From Bacillota bacterium (GTDB taxonomy: Bacteria > Bacillota > Clostridia > Peptostreptococcales > Anaerovoracaceae): 14,667 nucleotides of DNA. The position numbers and the translations under genes are program-made. The notes under the pieces are model-generated. The model worked only from the letters and a program-made list of their open reading frames with translations. It searched no databases and was not told where the DNA came from. Shown here piece after piece: positions 1-6,850 of this stretch (its first letter is position 1; each line of letters starts with the position of its first letter). The DNA is taken from positions 1-14,667 of the forward strand of contig JAEEOX010000190.1 of NCBI GenBank assembly GCA_016284485.1, written 5' to 3'.

Positions 1-1
1 C

Positions 2-1333
2 ATGCAGGGTGGGCAGGAAACACCTGCCTGGACAGCATCATTTGTGAGACTTCCAAAATACAAGATCGAAAACGGCAAAGCTGTAGAGATCGAGTACACA
101 GTCCAGGAGACAGGCGAATGGCCAGGCTACACAGTAAGCTACGGTGACAACGAAGAGACATTCGCAGTGGACGGCGGAGTCATAACCAATGAGCAGATCA
201 CCACAGAGATCGGCGGAACGAAGACATGGAACGATGATGAGTTCTTCGTAGACGGAGTACCCGTAAACGGATACCAGAGACCTGAGAGCATCACCATCGA
301 CCTTCTTGCAGACGGAACGGTGATCGACAGTGTGACAGTCACAGAAGATGACGAATGGGAGTATGAGTTCACAGATCTTCCGAAGTACAAGATCGTAGAC
401 GGCAAGGCTGTCGAGATCGAGTACACGGTAGCTGAGGAAACAGTTCCCGGATATGCTGCAGTTGTGGAAGGAACCGACGTGGAAAACACTCCTGTCAAGG
501 ATGAGAACGTTGCTCCCACGATGATGTTCCTGAGGAAGGTGGATGCACTCACATGGACCGAACCCGTGAATGATGATCCGGTTGAACCGGATGAACCTGA
601 AGAACCGACGGTGAGAGCCGAGAGCGTAGATATTCCGGGACTTGGCGGAGCAGAGTTCCTGCTGACCGACCCGGATGGAATCGAGAAACCGCTTACCACA
701 GACGAGAACGGAACACTCACCATCGAGTTCACCAAGGACGGAACCTACACCCTTAAGGAGACCAAGGCTCCGGACGGATATGTGAACCCCGGAACCCTGT
801 ACACCATCACAGTGGACAAGGTATTCCAGAGAGTAGAACTGGTGGATGATGAGAACGCACCGGGAGGCAAGGTCTGGAGATGGTTCTACCAGCTGGAGGC
901 AGCAGCGGATGCTGACTACGATGCCAACACCAACACGCTGACAGTCAAGGATCCTCCTGAACTCATCAACATCGAGGGCGAGAAGATCTGGGATGACGGA
1001 AACGACATCGAAGGCAAGAGACCCAAGAACATCACAGTTGAGCTCTTTGCAGACGGCGAGAAGATCGACGAGCAGGTGGTGACCAGCGCCAACAACTGGA
1101 AGTTCACCTTCACCGACCTTCCGAAGATGAAGGACGGCAAGGAGATCGTCTACACCATCGGAGAAGTTCCGATCAAGGGGTACACCACCACCATCGAAGG
1201 ATTCAAGATCACAAACAAGCATGAGGTCAAGACCGGAGATGAGATGAACCTGGGACTTTGGATCAGCATCATGATCATGGCGATTGCAGCCATGTGCATC
1301 CTCGGAGTCGCAAGACTTCTCAAAAGAAGATAA
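2..1333 (+). CDS. Cna_B-repeat cell-surface protein, C-terminal part (5' end outside window)
   Basis: This is the last 443 codons of an extracellular, wall- or membrane-anchored repeat protein, probably an adhesin or pilin-like stalk. The frame opens inside a Cna_B repeat (about residues 1-63), so the gene must begin upstream and the ATG at base 2 is not the start. A second Cna_B repeat spans about 68-164 (TKTW near 73, DLPKYK at 125-130, YTVAEE at 141-146, VPGY at 148). A different prealbumin-like (SpaA type) domain lies at about 173-318, with GAEFLLTD and YTLKETKAPDGY. A last Cna_B repeat spans about 323-406 and ends in ITNK. Such domains usually carry Lys-Asn isopeptide bonds; candidate lysines are K74 and K328. 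The tail is VKTGD (409-413), a hydrophobic segment (about 417-436) and LLKRR, the layout of a sortase signal but without LPxTG. A Pro/Glu/Asp-rich linker lies near 188-203. The family call is secure; the partner is unknown. Confidence 0.88.
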   Translation: MQGGQETPAWTASFVRLPKYKIENGKAVEIEYTVQETGEWPGYTVSYGDNEETFAVDGGVITNEQITTEIGGTKTWNDDEFFVDGVPVNGYQRPESITIDLLADGTVIDSVTVTEDDEWEYEFTDLPKYKIVDGKAVEIEYTVAEETVPGYAAVVEGTDVENTPVKDENVAPTMMFLRKVDALTWTEPVNDDPVEPDEPEEPTVRAESVDIPGLGGAEFLLTDPDGIEKPLTTDENGTLTIEFTKDGTYTLKETKAPDGYVNPGTLYTITVDKVFQRVELVDDENAPGGKVWRWFYQLEAAADADYDANTNTLTVKDPPELINIEGEKIWDDGNDIEGKRPKNITVELFADGEKIDEQVVTSANNWKFTFTDLPKMKDGKEIVYTIGEVPIKGYTTTIEGFKITNKHEVKTGDEMNLGLWISIMIMAIAAMCILGVARLLKRR

Positions 1334-1367
1334 AAACAAGTAACTGAAATAGTTCATCACACTCTTG

Positions 1368-1399
1368 AAGAGCCGCGGAGCGAAAGCCCGCGGCTCTTT
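1368..1399 (+). terminator. Rho-independent terminator after the Cna_B gene
   Basis: An 11-bp perfect stem (AAGAGCCGCGG at 1368-1378 with CCGCGGCTCTT at 1388-1398) is capped by GCGAAAGC, a GNRA-type GAAA tetraloop with one bulged A at 1379. It starts 34 bases after the stop codon of the surface-protein gene. The U tract is short (TTT then ACC), but the stem is GC-rich and long enough to act as a terminator. Confidence 0.8.
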
Positions 1400-1413
1400 A
1401 CCACAATTATTGA

Positions 1414-1442
1414 TTGACACGGGACCATTATATTAATACATT
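1414..1442 (+). promoter_or_regulatory. Candidate sigma-70-type promoter for the M20 peptidase-YfcC unit
   Basis: There is a perfect -35 box TTGACA at 1414-1419 and, 17 bases on, TACATT at 1437-1442 (4 of 6 matches to TATAAT). It lies just after the upstream terminator and before the peptidase gene, where a promoter is needed. A caution is that the predicted start of transcription, near 1449, falls on the ribosome binding site GGGAGG (1449-1454). The leader would be very short, so a different -10 may be used. Confidence 0.42.
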
Positions 1443-1462
1443 TGAATCGGGAGGATCTTATC

Positions 1463-2779
1463 ATGGATGACAGAACAAAAAGATATGCAGAGACTCTGGC
1501 TCAGATGATACGTAAAGAGACAATATCCACCGGCTGTGACCCGGCGGATCCCAAGTTCCACGAGTTCAGAGATCTTTTGGCAGAATGGTTTCCGAACATA
1601 TTCGGGGCCTGTGAGATAAAGGGATTTCCGGACGGTTTGGTCCTTCACTGGAAGGGAACAGACACAGCCAAGCTTCCTGTGGTCTTCATGAACCATCACG
1701 ACGTGGTGGAGGCAACAGGAGACTGGAGTCATGATCCGTTTTCGGGAGATATCGACGGAGAAAAGATATGGGGCAGGGGGACCCTTGATGATAAGGGCGG
1801 CCTCTGGGCCATGTTCCAGGCGGCCGATGAACTGGCGGCTGAAGGTTTTGCGCCGTCGAGGGACGTGTGGTTTTCGTCTGCCAGCACCGAGGAAACTACC
1901 GGTAAGGGCGCCGATGAGATATCTCAGTGGTTCCTTGAAAACGGTGTGAGGTTCGAGATGTGCTTCGATGAAGGCGGGATGATCCTGTACGATCCAATAG
2001 GCGGGGCGGACGGGACCTTCGCGGTGATCGGAGTTGGCGAAAAGGGCTGCGCGGACCTGAAGTTCATCGCCCGGTCCAAAGGCGGCCACGCATCTGATCC
2101 TCCGAAGAACACTCCGCTGGTCCGCCTGGGTAAGTTCATGGCGGCGGTGGAGAGAAGTTCAATTTTTGAAACTGACCTTTCGCCTACGGTCTGTGAAATG
2201 CTGAGACGTTTCGCGCCCTACATGGGCAAATTCGAGAAGGTCCTCAGGACGCCTGAACGCTTCGCACCCATACTCAAAAAAGTGGTGCCCAACATGTCAT
2301 CTGCTGCAGCGGCAATGCTGAGGACCACGGTGGCTTTCACCATGGCACAGGGCTCCGGCGGGACCAATGTGATCCCCCAGGAGGCATGGGTGGTGGGAAA
2401 TATGAGATTCTCGCACCACCAGGGGAGAGAAGCCTCCTTCAGGGCCATCGAGAGGATCGCAAAGCGTTATGACATAGAGATGGAAGTCATGGATCCCGGC
2501 TATGAATCGCGGATCTCGGACTACAACGGACCGGCCTTCAAGCTTACTGAACGCGCCGTTGGAGAGGTATTCCCGGGGGTGGTGCCGGTGCCATATATCA
2601 TGACCGGAGCCTCGGATGCCAGATATTTTGACCGGGTCTGCGATCAGTGCATACGCTTCCTTCCCTTCGAGATAAGCGACGAACAACTGAGTTCCATCCA
2701 CGGCATCGACGAGTGTCTGGATATCAGGACGCTGGCCAGGGCAGTGGACTACTATAAATTCCTCATGATGGAGGTGTAG
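1463..2779 (+). CDS. M20 family metallopeptidase (carboxypeptidase S / PM20D1-like)
   Basis: This is a predicted cytoplasmic two-metal hydrolase of 438 aa that removes an amino acid from a peptide or N-acyl amino acid. The ATG at 1463 is chosen over an in-frame TTG at 1442 because GGGAGG (1449-1454) sits 8 bases before it. M20 landmarks are all present: HHD at 78-80 (metal His and Asp), GRGTLDDKGG with bridging D109, TEE at 142-144 (catalytic Glu then metal Glu), D169 in FDEGG, and H413 in SIHGIDE. GGHAS (207-211) is the lid-domain histidine motif. The TGASDARYFD segment resembles the carboxypeptidase S/PM20D1 branch rather than ArgE or DapE. There is no signal peptide. It is followed one base later by a YfcC-type transporter whose ribosome binding site lies in its last codons, so the two are surely co-translated. 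The exact substrate cannot be told. Confidence 0.9.
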   Translation: MDDRTKRYAETLAQMIRKETISTGCDPADPKFHEFRDLLAEWFPNIFGACEIKGFPDGLVLHWKGTDTAKLPVVFMNHHDVVEATGDWSHDPFSGDIDGEKIWGRGTLDDKGGLWAMFQAADELAAEGFAPSRDVWFSSASTEETTGKGADEISQWFLENGVRFEMCFDEGGMILYDPIGGADGTFAVIGVGEKGCADLKFIARSKGGHASDPPKNTPLVRLGKFMAAVERSSIFETDLSPTVCEMLRRFAPYMGKFEKVLRTPERFAPILKKVVPNMSSAAAAMLRTTVAFTMAQGSGGTNVIPQEAWVVGNMRFSHHQGREASFRAIERIAKRYDIEMEVMDPGYESRISDYNGPAFKLTERAVGEVFPGVVPVPYIMTGASDARYFDRVCDQCIRFLPFEISDEQLSSIHGIDECLDIRTLARAVDYYKFLMMEV

Positions 2780-2780
2780 C

Positions 2781-4181
2781 ATGGACAGAGACAACAAAGG
2801 ACTCAACATAAGCACGAAAAGCTTCGTTGTCGCCATAGCGGTGATCTTCGCACTGATGCTGTTGACGTATGTCCTGACCTTCCTTATCCCGGGCGGCGAA
2901 TACGCCAGGACCCTGGATGAGGCAGGGAACACGGTGATAGATACCCAGGGCGGTTATCATCAGGTGGATGGCGGCATTCCCTTCTGGAAGTGGCTGCTCA
3001 GCCCCTTCCTGGTGCTGGGATCCGACGGGTCAGCGGCGCTCATCGCTGTGCTCATATTCCTGCTGGTCATCGGAGGAGCTTTCAACGCGCTGATGGTCTC
3101 GGGGCTCATGCACTACATGCTGGATAAGCTGGTATTCCGCTTCGGTCACGTCAGATATCAGCTGATGGCCGTGCTGATCCTTTTCTTCATGGCCATGGGC
3201 TCTCTGGTGGGATCTTTTGAAGAGGTGGTGCCGCTGGTGCCCATAGTTGTGACCCTGGCCGTGGGCCTGGGATGGGACGCTGTGACCGGGGTAGGCATGT
3301 CACTGCTTGCTGCCGGATGCGGTTTCGCTGCAGGGGTGGCCAACCCCTTCACCATAGGCGTGGCCCAGTCCCTTGCAGGACTTCCCATGTTCAGCGGGAT
3401 CTGGCTCAGGGCGCTTTCCTTCGTATGCATCTACCTGCTGCTCCTCTGGTTCGTCCGCTCTCACGCAAAAAAACTGCCCGGAGGCACCGAGCAGGCTGAC
3501 GTGGTGAAAGATCATACCAGAGATCCCAGAATGGACAGAGGTCTTTTGCTCTTCGGCGTGATCCTGGGAGCGGGCATCCTCCTGGTTCTCCTATCGGGAT
3601 TCATCCCGGCCATCAGGGACTACACTATGATCATAGTGGCCGTGATGTTCCTGGCTGCAGGCATCGCTTCCACACTGAGCTCCGGCATGGGGCTCAGGAA
3701 CATGGGCAAGGCCTTCCTTCAGGGCATCCTCACCATTTCGCCTTCGATCCTGATGATCCTCATGGCGTCCTCCATCAAGTACACCATGGTTGAATCCCAC
3801 ATACTGGACACCATACTGCACTACGCGGTGGAGACGGCGGCCACCATGCCCAAGGCGGGACTGATACTTTTCATCTATCTGATCTGTCTGGTGATGAATT
3901 TCTTCATTCCGTCGGGCTCGGCCAAAGCCTTCCTTCTGATACCGCTGATCGCGCCCATGTCGCAGATCTTCGGCCTCAGCATGCAGCTGTGCATCGTGGC
4001 TTTCGCCTTCGGAGACGGTTTCAGCAACGTGTTCTATCCGACCAACGCTGCGCTTCTGATCTCCCTGGGTCTGGCGGATGTGAGCTACGGCAAATGGGCC
4101 AGGTACTCATGGAAATTCCAGCTGATGAACCTGATCCTGACCTCGGCGCTGCTGCTGTTCGGACTGGCGGTAGGGTACTGA
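2781..4181 (+). CDS. YfcC/DcuC-family integral membrane transporter
   Basis: This 466-aa polytopic membrane protein has about 11-13 hydrophobic segments. It resembles the YfcC branch of the DcuC (C4-dicarboxylate carrier) superfamily, whose members move dicarboxylates, amino acids or dipeptides. Family-like signatures are a first membrane segment ending in LIPGGEY (35-41), GSFEEVVPLVP (144-154), ANPFTIG (187-193), NFFIPSGS (373-380) and FGDGFSNVFYPTNA (410-423). The first and second halves each carry a re-entrant-like Asn/Pro motif, as expected for an inverted-repeat transporter. GGAGGTG at 2770-2776, inside the end of the peptidase gene, sets the ATG at 2781. Coupling to the M20 peptidase suggests that it imports that enzyme's substrate, or exports a product. 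The family is confident; substrate and direction are not known. Confidence 0.85.
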   Translation: MDRDNKGLNISTKSFVVAIAVIFALMLLTYVLTFLIPGGEYARTLDEAGNTVIDTQGGYHQVDGGIPFWKWLLSPFLVLGSDGSAALIAVLIFLLVIGGAFNALMVSGLMHYMLDKLVFRFGHVRYQLMAVLILFFMAMGSLVGSFEEVVPLVPIVVTLAVGLGWDAVTGVGMSLLAAGCGFAAGVANPFTIGVAQSLAGLPMFSGIWLRALSFVCIYLLLLWFVRSHAKKLPGGTEQADVVKDHTRDPRMDRGLLLFGVILGAGILLVLLSGFIPAIRDYTMIIVAVMFLAAGIASTLSSGMGLRNMGKAFLQGILTISPSILMILMASSIKYTMVESHILDTILHYAVETAATMPKAGLILFIYLICLVMNFFIPSGSAKAFLLIPLIAPMSQIFGLSMQLCIVAFAFGDGFSNVFYPTNAALLISLGLADVSYGKWARYSWKFQLMNLILTSALLLFGLAVGY

Positions 4182-4192
4182 CGTCCTGCGCA

Positions 4193-4213
4193 AAAGATCC
4201 TGCCCGGATCTTT
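4193..4213 (+). terminator. Hairpin just after the YfcC-type gene, possible weak terminator
   Basis: An 8-bp perfect stem AAAGATCC (4193-4200) / GGATCTTT (4206-4213) has the loop TGCCC. It starts 12 bases after the transporter stop codon. Only three T residues follow on the plus strand, so it may act as an mRNA 3' end or only slow polymerase before the second hairpin at 4240-4266. Confidence 0.5.
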
Positions 4214-4236
4214 CCGCGGCAGGCGACCAAAAACGT

Positions 4237-4266
4237 AAAAAAGAGCGACCCTAAAGGCCGCTCTTT
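4237..4266 (-). terminator. Rho-independent terminator of the amidohydrolase gene, convergent region
   Basis: AAAGAGCGACC (4240-4250) pairs with GGCCGCTCTTT (4256-4266) over 10 of 11 positions, with one A-C mismatch and the loop CTAAA. Read on the minus strand it begins one base after the amidohydrolase stop codon and ends in a run of six T residues (4242-4237), a textbook terminator. On the plus strand the T run is only TTT, but the stem could still back up termination of the transporter gene. Confidence 0.85.
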
Positions 4267-4267
4267 A

Positions 4268-5836
4268 TCATTTGCTGTAGATCATCCTGCCGTCCACGAA
4301 GGTCATGATGACCGAGGCTTCGGTCAGTGATTCCGGCGGAAGGGAGCTTATGTCACGGTCTATGACCGTGAAGTCCGCAGCGTATCCCGGGACCAGTCTT
4401 CCATGGGTGTTTTCCGAGAAGGATGCGTAGGCGCCTTCTGATGTGAAAAGCCTGAACACTTCGTCCATCCTGAGAGCCTTCTCCGGATGCCAGGCGTGCT
4501 CCGCGCCGGGCTGGCGGCAGGTAGCCGCATAGTACATGTTCGGCAGTGTATCGAAAGGCTCGATGGGACAGTCAGATCCTCCGCTCATGTGGATCCCCAG
4601 ATCTTTCATGGCTCTCCAGTGATAGGAGGAGGCGGTCAGCTCAGGACCTACCCGGTCTTCGACGATGTGTTGGTCCGCCTTGAGAAAGACAGGCTGGATG
4701 TACGCGATCATCCCCAGGTCAGCCATGCGTCTGAGGTCCTCGGGGTGGGTGATCTGGCAGTGGACGATACCGTGTCTGTGATCTGGCCTGGGATATTCAC
4801 GGAGGGCATTCTCGCAGGCGTCTATTATCTGTTGTATGCATCTGTCCCCGATGCCGTGGATGGCGATCTGCATCCCCGCTTTGTGAGCGGCGGATACCAG
4901 CTGGTTCAGCTCGTCGTCGCTGAAGTTCAGGAATCCGTGGTTTGCGGGGTCATCCCTGTAACCGTCCTTAAGGGCGGCAGATCTGGCTCCCAGGGCCCCG
5001 TCTCCCAGAAGTTTCAGGGGACCGATGGTGAAATGGCCTGTGGACATTCCCGTCATGTATCCTGCGCCGAGGAAGGCCTCCAGCCGCTCCATGGAGGGGA
5101 GGTTGCACTGCTCGTAGACCCTTACGGGAAGGAGTCCTTCTCTGTCCAGCTCCATGTAGGCGTCCAGCACGGTCTTGCCGTACAGCTCCGAAGAGATGAC
5201 CAGCAGGTCGTCGGTCTGGACCTGGGTTATGCCTTTGGATGCCAGATCAAGGGCAGCATCTGCTATGAGGCGCTTGATCTGATCTTTTGTGGGGGCGGGG
5301 AGGGCATTGTCCAGAATATACTGATCGTTCTCCCTCAGAATACCGTCCCGGTGAGAATCTTCCAGTCCTGCCAGCCTGAGGGCAGGGCTGTTGGCCACGG
5401 TGACGTGGTGGCAGGTGCGCCGCACGATGATGGGGACATTCTCCGATACTGAGTCCAGATCTGCCCTGGTGGGAAGTTCAGGATTGTCCCAGTAGTTCTG
5501 GTTGAAACCGGTACCGTTCAGCGTCATGCCCGATGCTTCGGCCTCAGGAAGACGGGCCCTGAGCAGGGAGAGAAGATCATTGAGATCAGAGGCTCCCGTA
5601 AGGTCCACGAAGCTTTTCTCCAGGGCGTATTCCAGAAGATGCATGTGAGAGTCCACGAAGCCGGGCATCACCAGGCAGCCTTTCAGGTCCACCACCTCAT
5701 CGCCCGGGGATGCCTTCCCAAGGATCAGATCATCGCTTCCCACGGCGGTGATCACGCCGTCTTCCACTGTCATTGCCTCGGCGGTTCCCGCCATATCATC
5801 ATTAAGATAGATCTTACCGTTATGATAGATCTCCAT
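4268..5836 (-). CDS. YtcJ-like metal-dependent amidohydrolase (Amidohydro_3)
   Basis: This 522-aa predicted cytoplasmic hydrolase of the amidohydrolase superfamily should cut an amide-like C-N bond. The small N-terminal beta domain is followed by PGFVDSHMHL (58-67), whose H64 and H66 are the first metal ligands. Then come KLLGDGALG (275-283), AIHGIGD with H327, HCQ with H359, and SGGSDCPIE with D422, the usual catalytic Asp. The end (PGYAADFTVID near 483-493) closes the beta sandwich, so the protein looks complete. The start is ATG at 5836, with GGAGG at 5845-5841 on the minus strand. It follows the LysR gene by 12 bases and has its own terminator, so it is the last gene of a lysR-amidohydrolase operon. 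Relatives include formamide hydrolases and many uncharacterised proteins. Divergence from the hyuAB genes suggests a related amide or cyclic substrate, but this is inference. Confidence 0.88.
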   Translation of the reverse strand: MEIYHNGKIYLNDDMAGTAEAMTVEDGVITAVGSDDLILGKASPGDEVVDLKGCLVMPGFVDSHMHLLEYALEKSFVDLTGASDLNDLLSLLRARLPEAEASGMTLNGTGFNQNYWDNPELPTRADLDSVSENVPIIVRRTCHHVTVANSPALRLAGLEDSHRDGILRENDQYILDNALPAPTKDQIKRLIADAALDLASKGITQVQTDDLLVISSELYGKTVLDAYMELDREGLLPVRVYEQCNLPSMERLEAFLGAGYMTGMSTGHFTIGPLKLLGDGALGARSAALKDGYRDDPANHGFLNFSDDELNQLVSAAHKAGMQIAIHGIGDRCIQQIIDACENALREYPRPDHRHGIVHCQITHPEDLRRMADLGMIAYIQPVFLKADQHIVEDRVGPELTASSYHWRAMKDLGIHMSGGSDCPIEPFDTLPNMYYAATCRQPGAEHAWHPEKALRMDEVFRLFTSEGAYASFSENTHGRLVPGYAADFTVIDRDISSLPPESLTEASVIMTFVDGRMIYSK

Positions 5837-5848
5837 GGGTCCTCCTTT

Positions 5849-6724
5849 TTATCCTTTATAGTATTTGTCTGCGAATTCTATGAATTTTTTCTGGGCGTAG
5901 GTGAGATATGCTTTTTTGCGCCAGACCAGGCCCAGTCTCCTCTTGTATGGCGGATACACGATCTTCACTGCCTTGACTTCCCGGCTCCTCAGCTGGTCGG
6001 TGGCCTTCTTGGTGGTGATGGATACCCCGTGATTATCGATGACCATCTGGTCTCTCAAGGTGTAGTCACATTCCATGATGACGTTGGGCTTGAAGTTGGC
6101 CGCAGCGTAGAGAGTGTCGATGAACTGCTGAAGGTTGGTGTCTTCGCCGAGGTTGATGTAGTTCTCGTTTTCGCAAAACCTCAGGTCCACCTCCTTCAGC
6201 CTGGAGAGGGGGTTCTTCCTGTTCACCAGGAGAACCATCTGGTCCACGTAGAGGGTGTCGTAGTGGAGGCGCGGGTCGTTGGTGACATTGATCCCGCCCA
6301 GATACAGGTCGATCTTGTTGTCCAGAAGGCCGGACACATACAGGTTTCCTTCGTAGGAATATCTGCTGATGTTGATCTCCGGATACTTCTTCTCGAAGGC
6401 ACTGATCAGATCCGCCCAGACGTAGGGACTCAGCATTCCCAGTTTGAAGGTGGTCTCCCGTTCGCCATGCATCTCCTTAAGAACGGACCTGCCGTTATCC
6501 AGCGCCAGAAGGGCATCTTCGGCATAGTCACGGTACACCTTTCCGTAATCCGAAAGGACTATGCCTCTGCCGTTCCGGATGAAGAGGGGAACGCCCAGTT
6601 CATCTTCCATTTTTTTGATGGTGGAGCTCAGCGAAGGCTGAGAGATGTGCAGGTATTCAGCAGTTTTTGAGACGTGCTGGCGGTTGGCCAGCTCCAGAAA
6701 GTATCTGAGCTGCAATATTTCCAT
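5849..6724 (-). CDS. LysR-family transcriptional regulator
   Basis: This 291-aa DNA-binding regulator has a winged helix-turn-helix at about residues 1-60, with the LysR pattern LQLRYFLELA, the recognition region SQPSLSSTIKKMEDELG and LFIRNGRGIVLSDYG. The effector-binding domain of the periplasmic-binding-protein type follows at about 85-290. ATG at 6724 is preferred over an in-frame TTG at 6736, because that TTG lies in the sequence TTGGAG that acts as the ribosome binding site six bases before the ATG. The LysR motif also starts right at MEILQLRYF. The gene is divergent from hyuA across 126 bases and is transcribed with the amidohydrolase, the usual arrangement for a LysR activator of neighbouring catabolic genes that also controls itself. 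The inducer is unknown; a pathway substrate or intermediate is likely. Confidence 0.93.
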   Translation of the reverse strand: MEILQLRYFLELANRQHVSKTAEYLHISQPSLSSTIKKMEDELGVPLFIRNGRGIVLSDYGKVYRDYAEDALLALDNGRSVLKEMHGERETTFKLGMLSPYVWADLISAFEKKYPEINISRYSYEGNLYVSGLLDNKIDLYLGGINVTNDPRLHYDTLYVDQMVLLVNRKNPLSRLKEVDLRFCENENYINLGEDTNLQQFIDTLYAAANFKPNVIMECDYTLRDQMVIDNHGVSITTKKATDQLRSREVKAVKIVYPPYKRRLGLVWRKKAYLTYAQKKFIEFADKYYKG

Positions 6725-6759
6725 GTTTTGCTCCAATATATAAATGATAGTTTATACTT

Positions 6760-6775
6760 ATATAAATAATTATAT
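6760..6775. promoter_or_regulatory. Inverted repeat in the lysR-hyuA intergenic region (candidate operator 1)
   Basis: ATATAA-N4-TTATAT is a perfect 6+6 dyad that covers the -10 box proposed for the lysR gene, where a bound LysR protein could repress its own gene. LysR sites usually follow T-N11-A, whereas this one is closer to T-N12-A. In such AT-rich DNA a dyad of this size can occur by chance. Confidence 0.35.
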
Positions 6776-6797
6776 CCTTGTTTCTATAAGAATACAA
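6769..6797 (-). promoter_or_regulatory. Candidate promoter of the lysR-amidohydrolase operon
   Basis: On the minus strand a perfect -10 box TATAAT lies at 6774-6769, and 17 bases upstream is TTGTAT at 6797-6792 (3 of 6 matches to TTGACA). The predicted transcript would begin near 6762, giving a leader of about 38 bases before the ATG at 6724. It overlaps the candidate hyuA promoter on the other strand. The region is AT-rich, so chance matches are possible. Confidence 0.5.
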
Positions 6798-6806
6798 TAC
6801 TATTAT
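6778..6806 (+). promoter_or_regulatory. Candidate hyuA operon promoter
   Basis: TTGTTT at 6778-6783 (3 of 6) and TATTAT at 6801-6806 (5 of 6) are separated by 17 bases. Transcription would start near 6813, about 38 bases before the hyuA ATG. A poor -35 with a good -10 fits a promoter that depends on an activator such as the divergent LysR protein. It overlaps the opposite-strand promoter at 6769-6797. Confidence 0.5.
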
Positions 6807-6815
6807 TAATAATAG
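6800..6815. promoter_or_regulatory. 16-bp perfect palindrome upstream of hyuA (candidate operator 2)
   Basis: CTATTATTAATAATAG at 6800-6815 equals its own reverse complement over all 16 bases. It covers the proposed -10 box and start of the hyuA transcript. Its centre is 40 bp from the centre of the dyad at 6760-6775, close to four helical turns. It may be an operator for the LysR protein or another regulator. Confidence 0.42.
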
Positions 6816-6850
6816 GATAAAGGAATTTTTATTCGAAAGAAGGTGATTGT

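Noticed and set aside
38..1420. A 460-codon open frame antisense to the Cna_B gene
   Set aside because: It would start inside the terminator region at 1368-1399 and has no domain signature. The sense strand encodes evident Cna_B repeats.
4193..4266. Paired inverted repeats as a possible small RNA or CRISPR-like repeat
   Set aside because: The two hairpins differ in sequence, there are only two, and each sits just after a convergent gene end. Terminators explain them.
4487..6670. Long plus-strand frames (4487-5452 and 5639-6670) across the amidohydrolase and LysR genes
   Set aside because: Both are antisense to genes with complete catalytic or DNA-binding motifs, and they show no protein family features.
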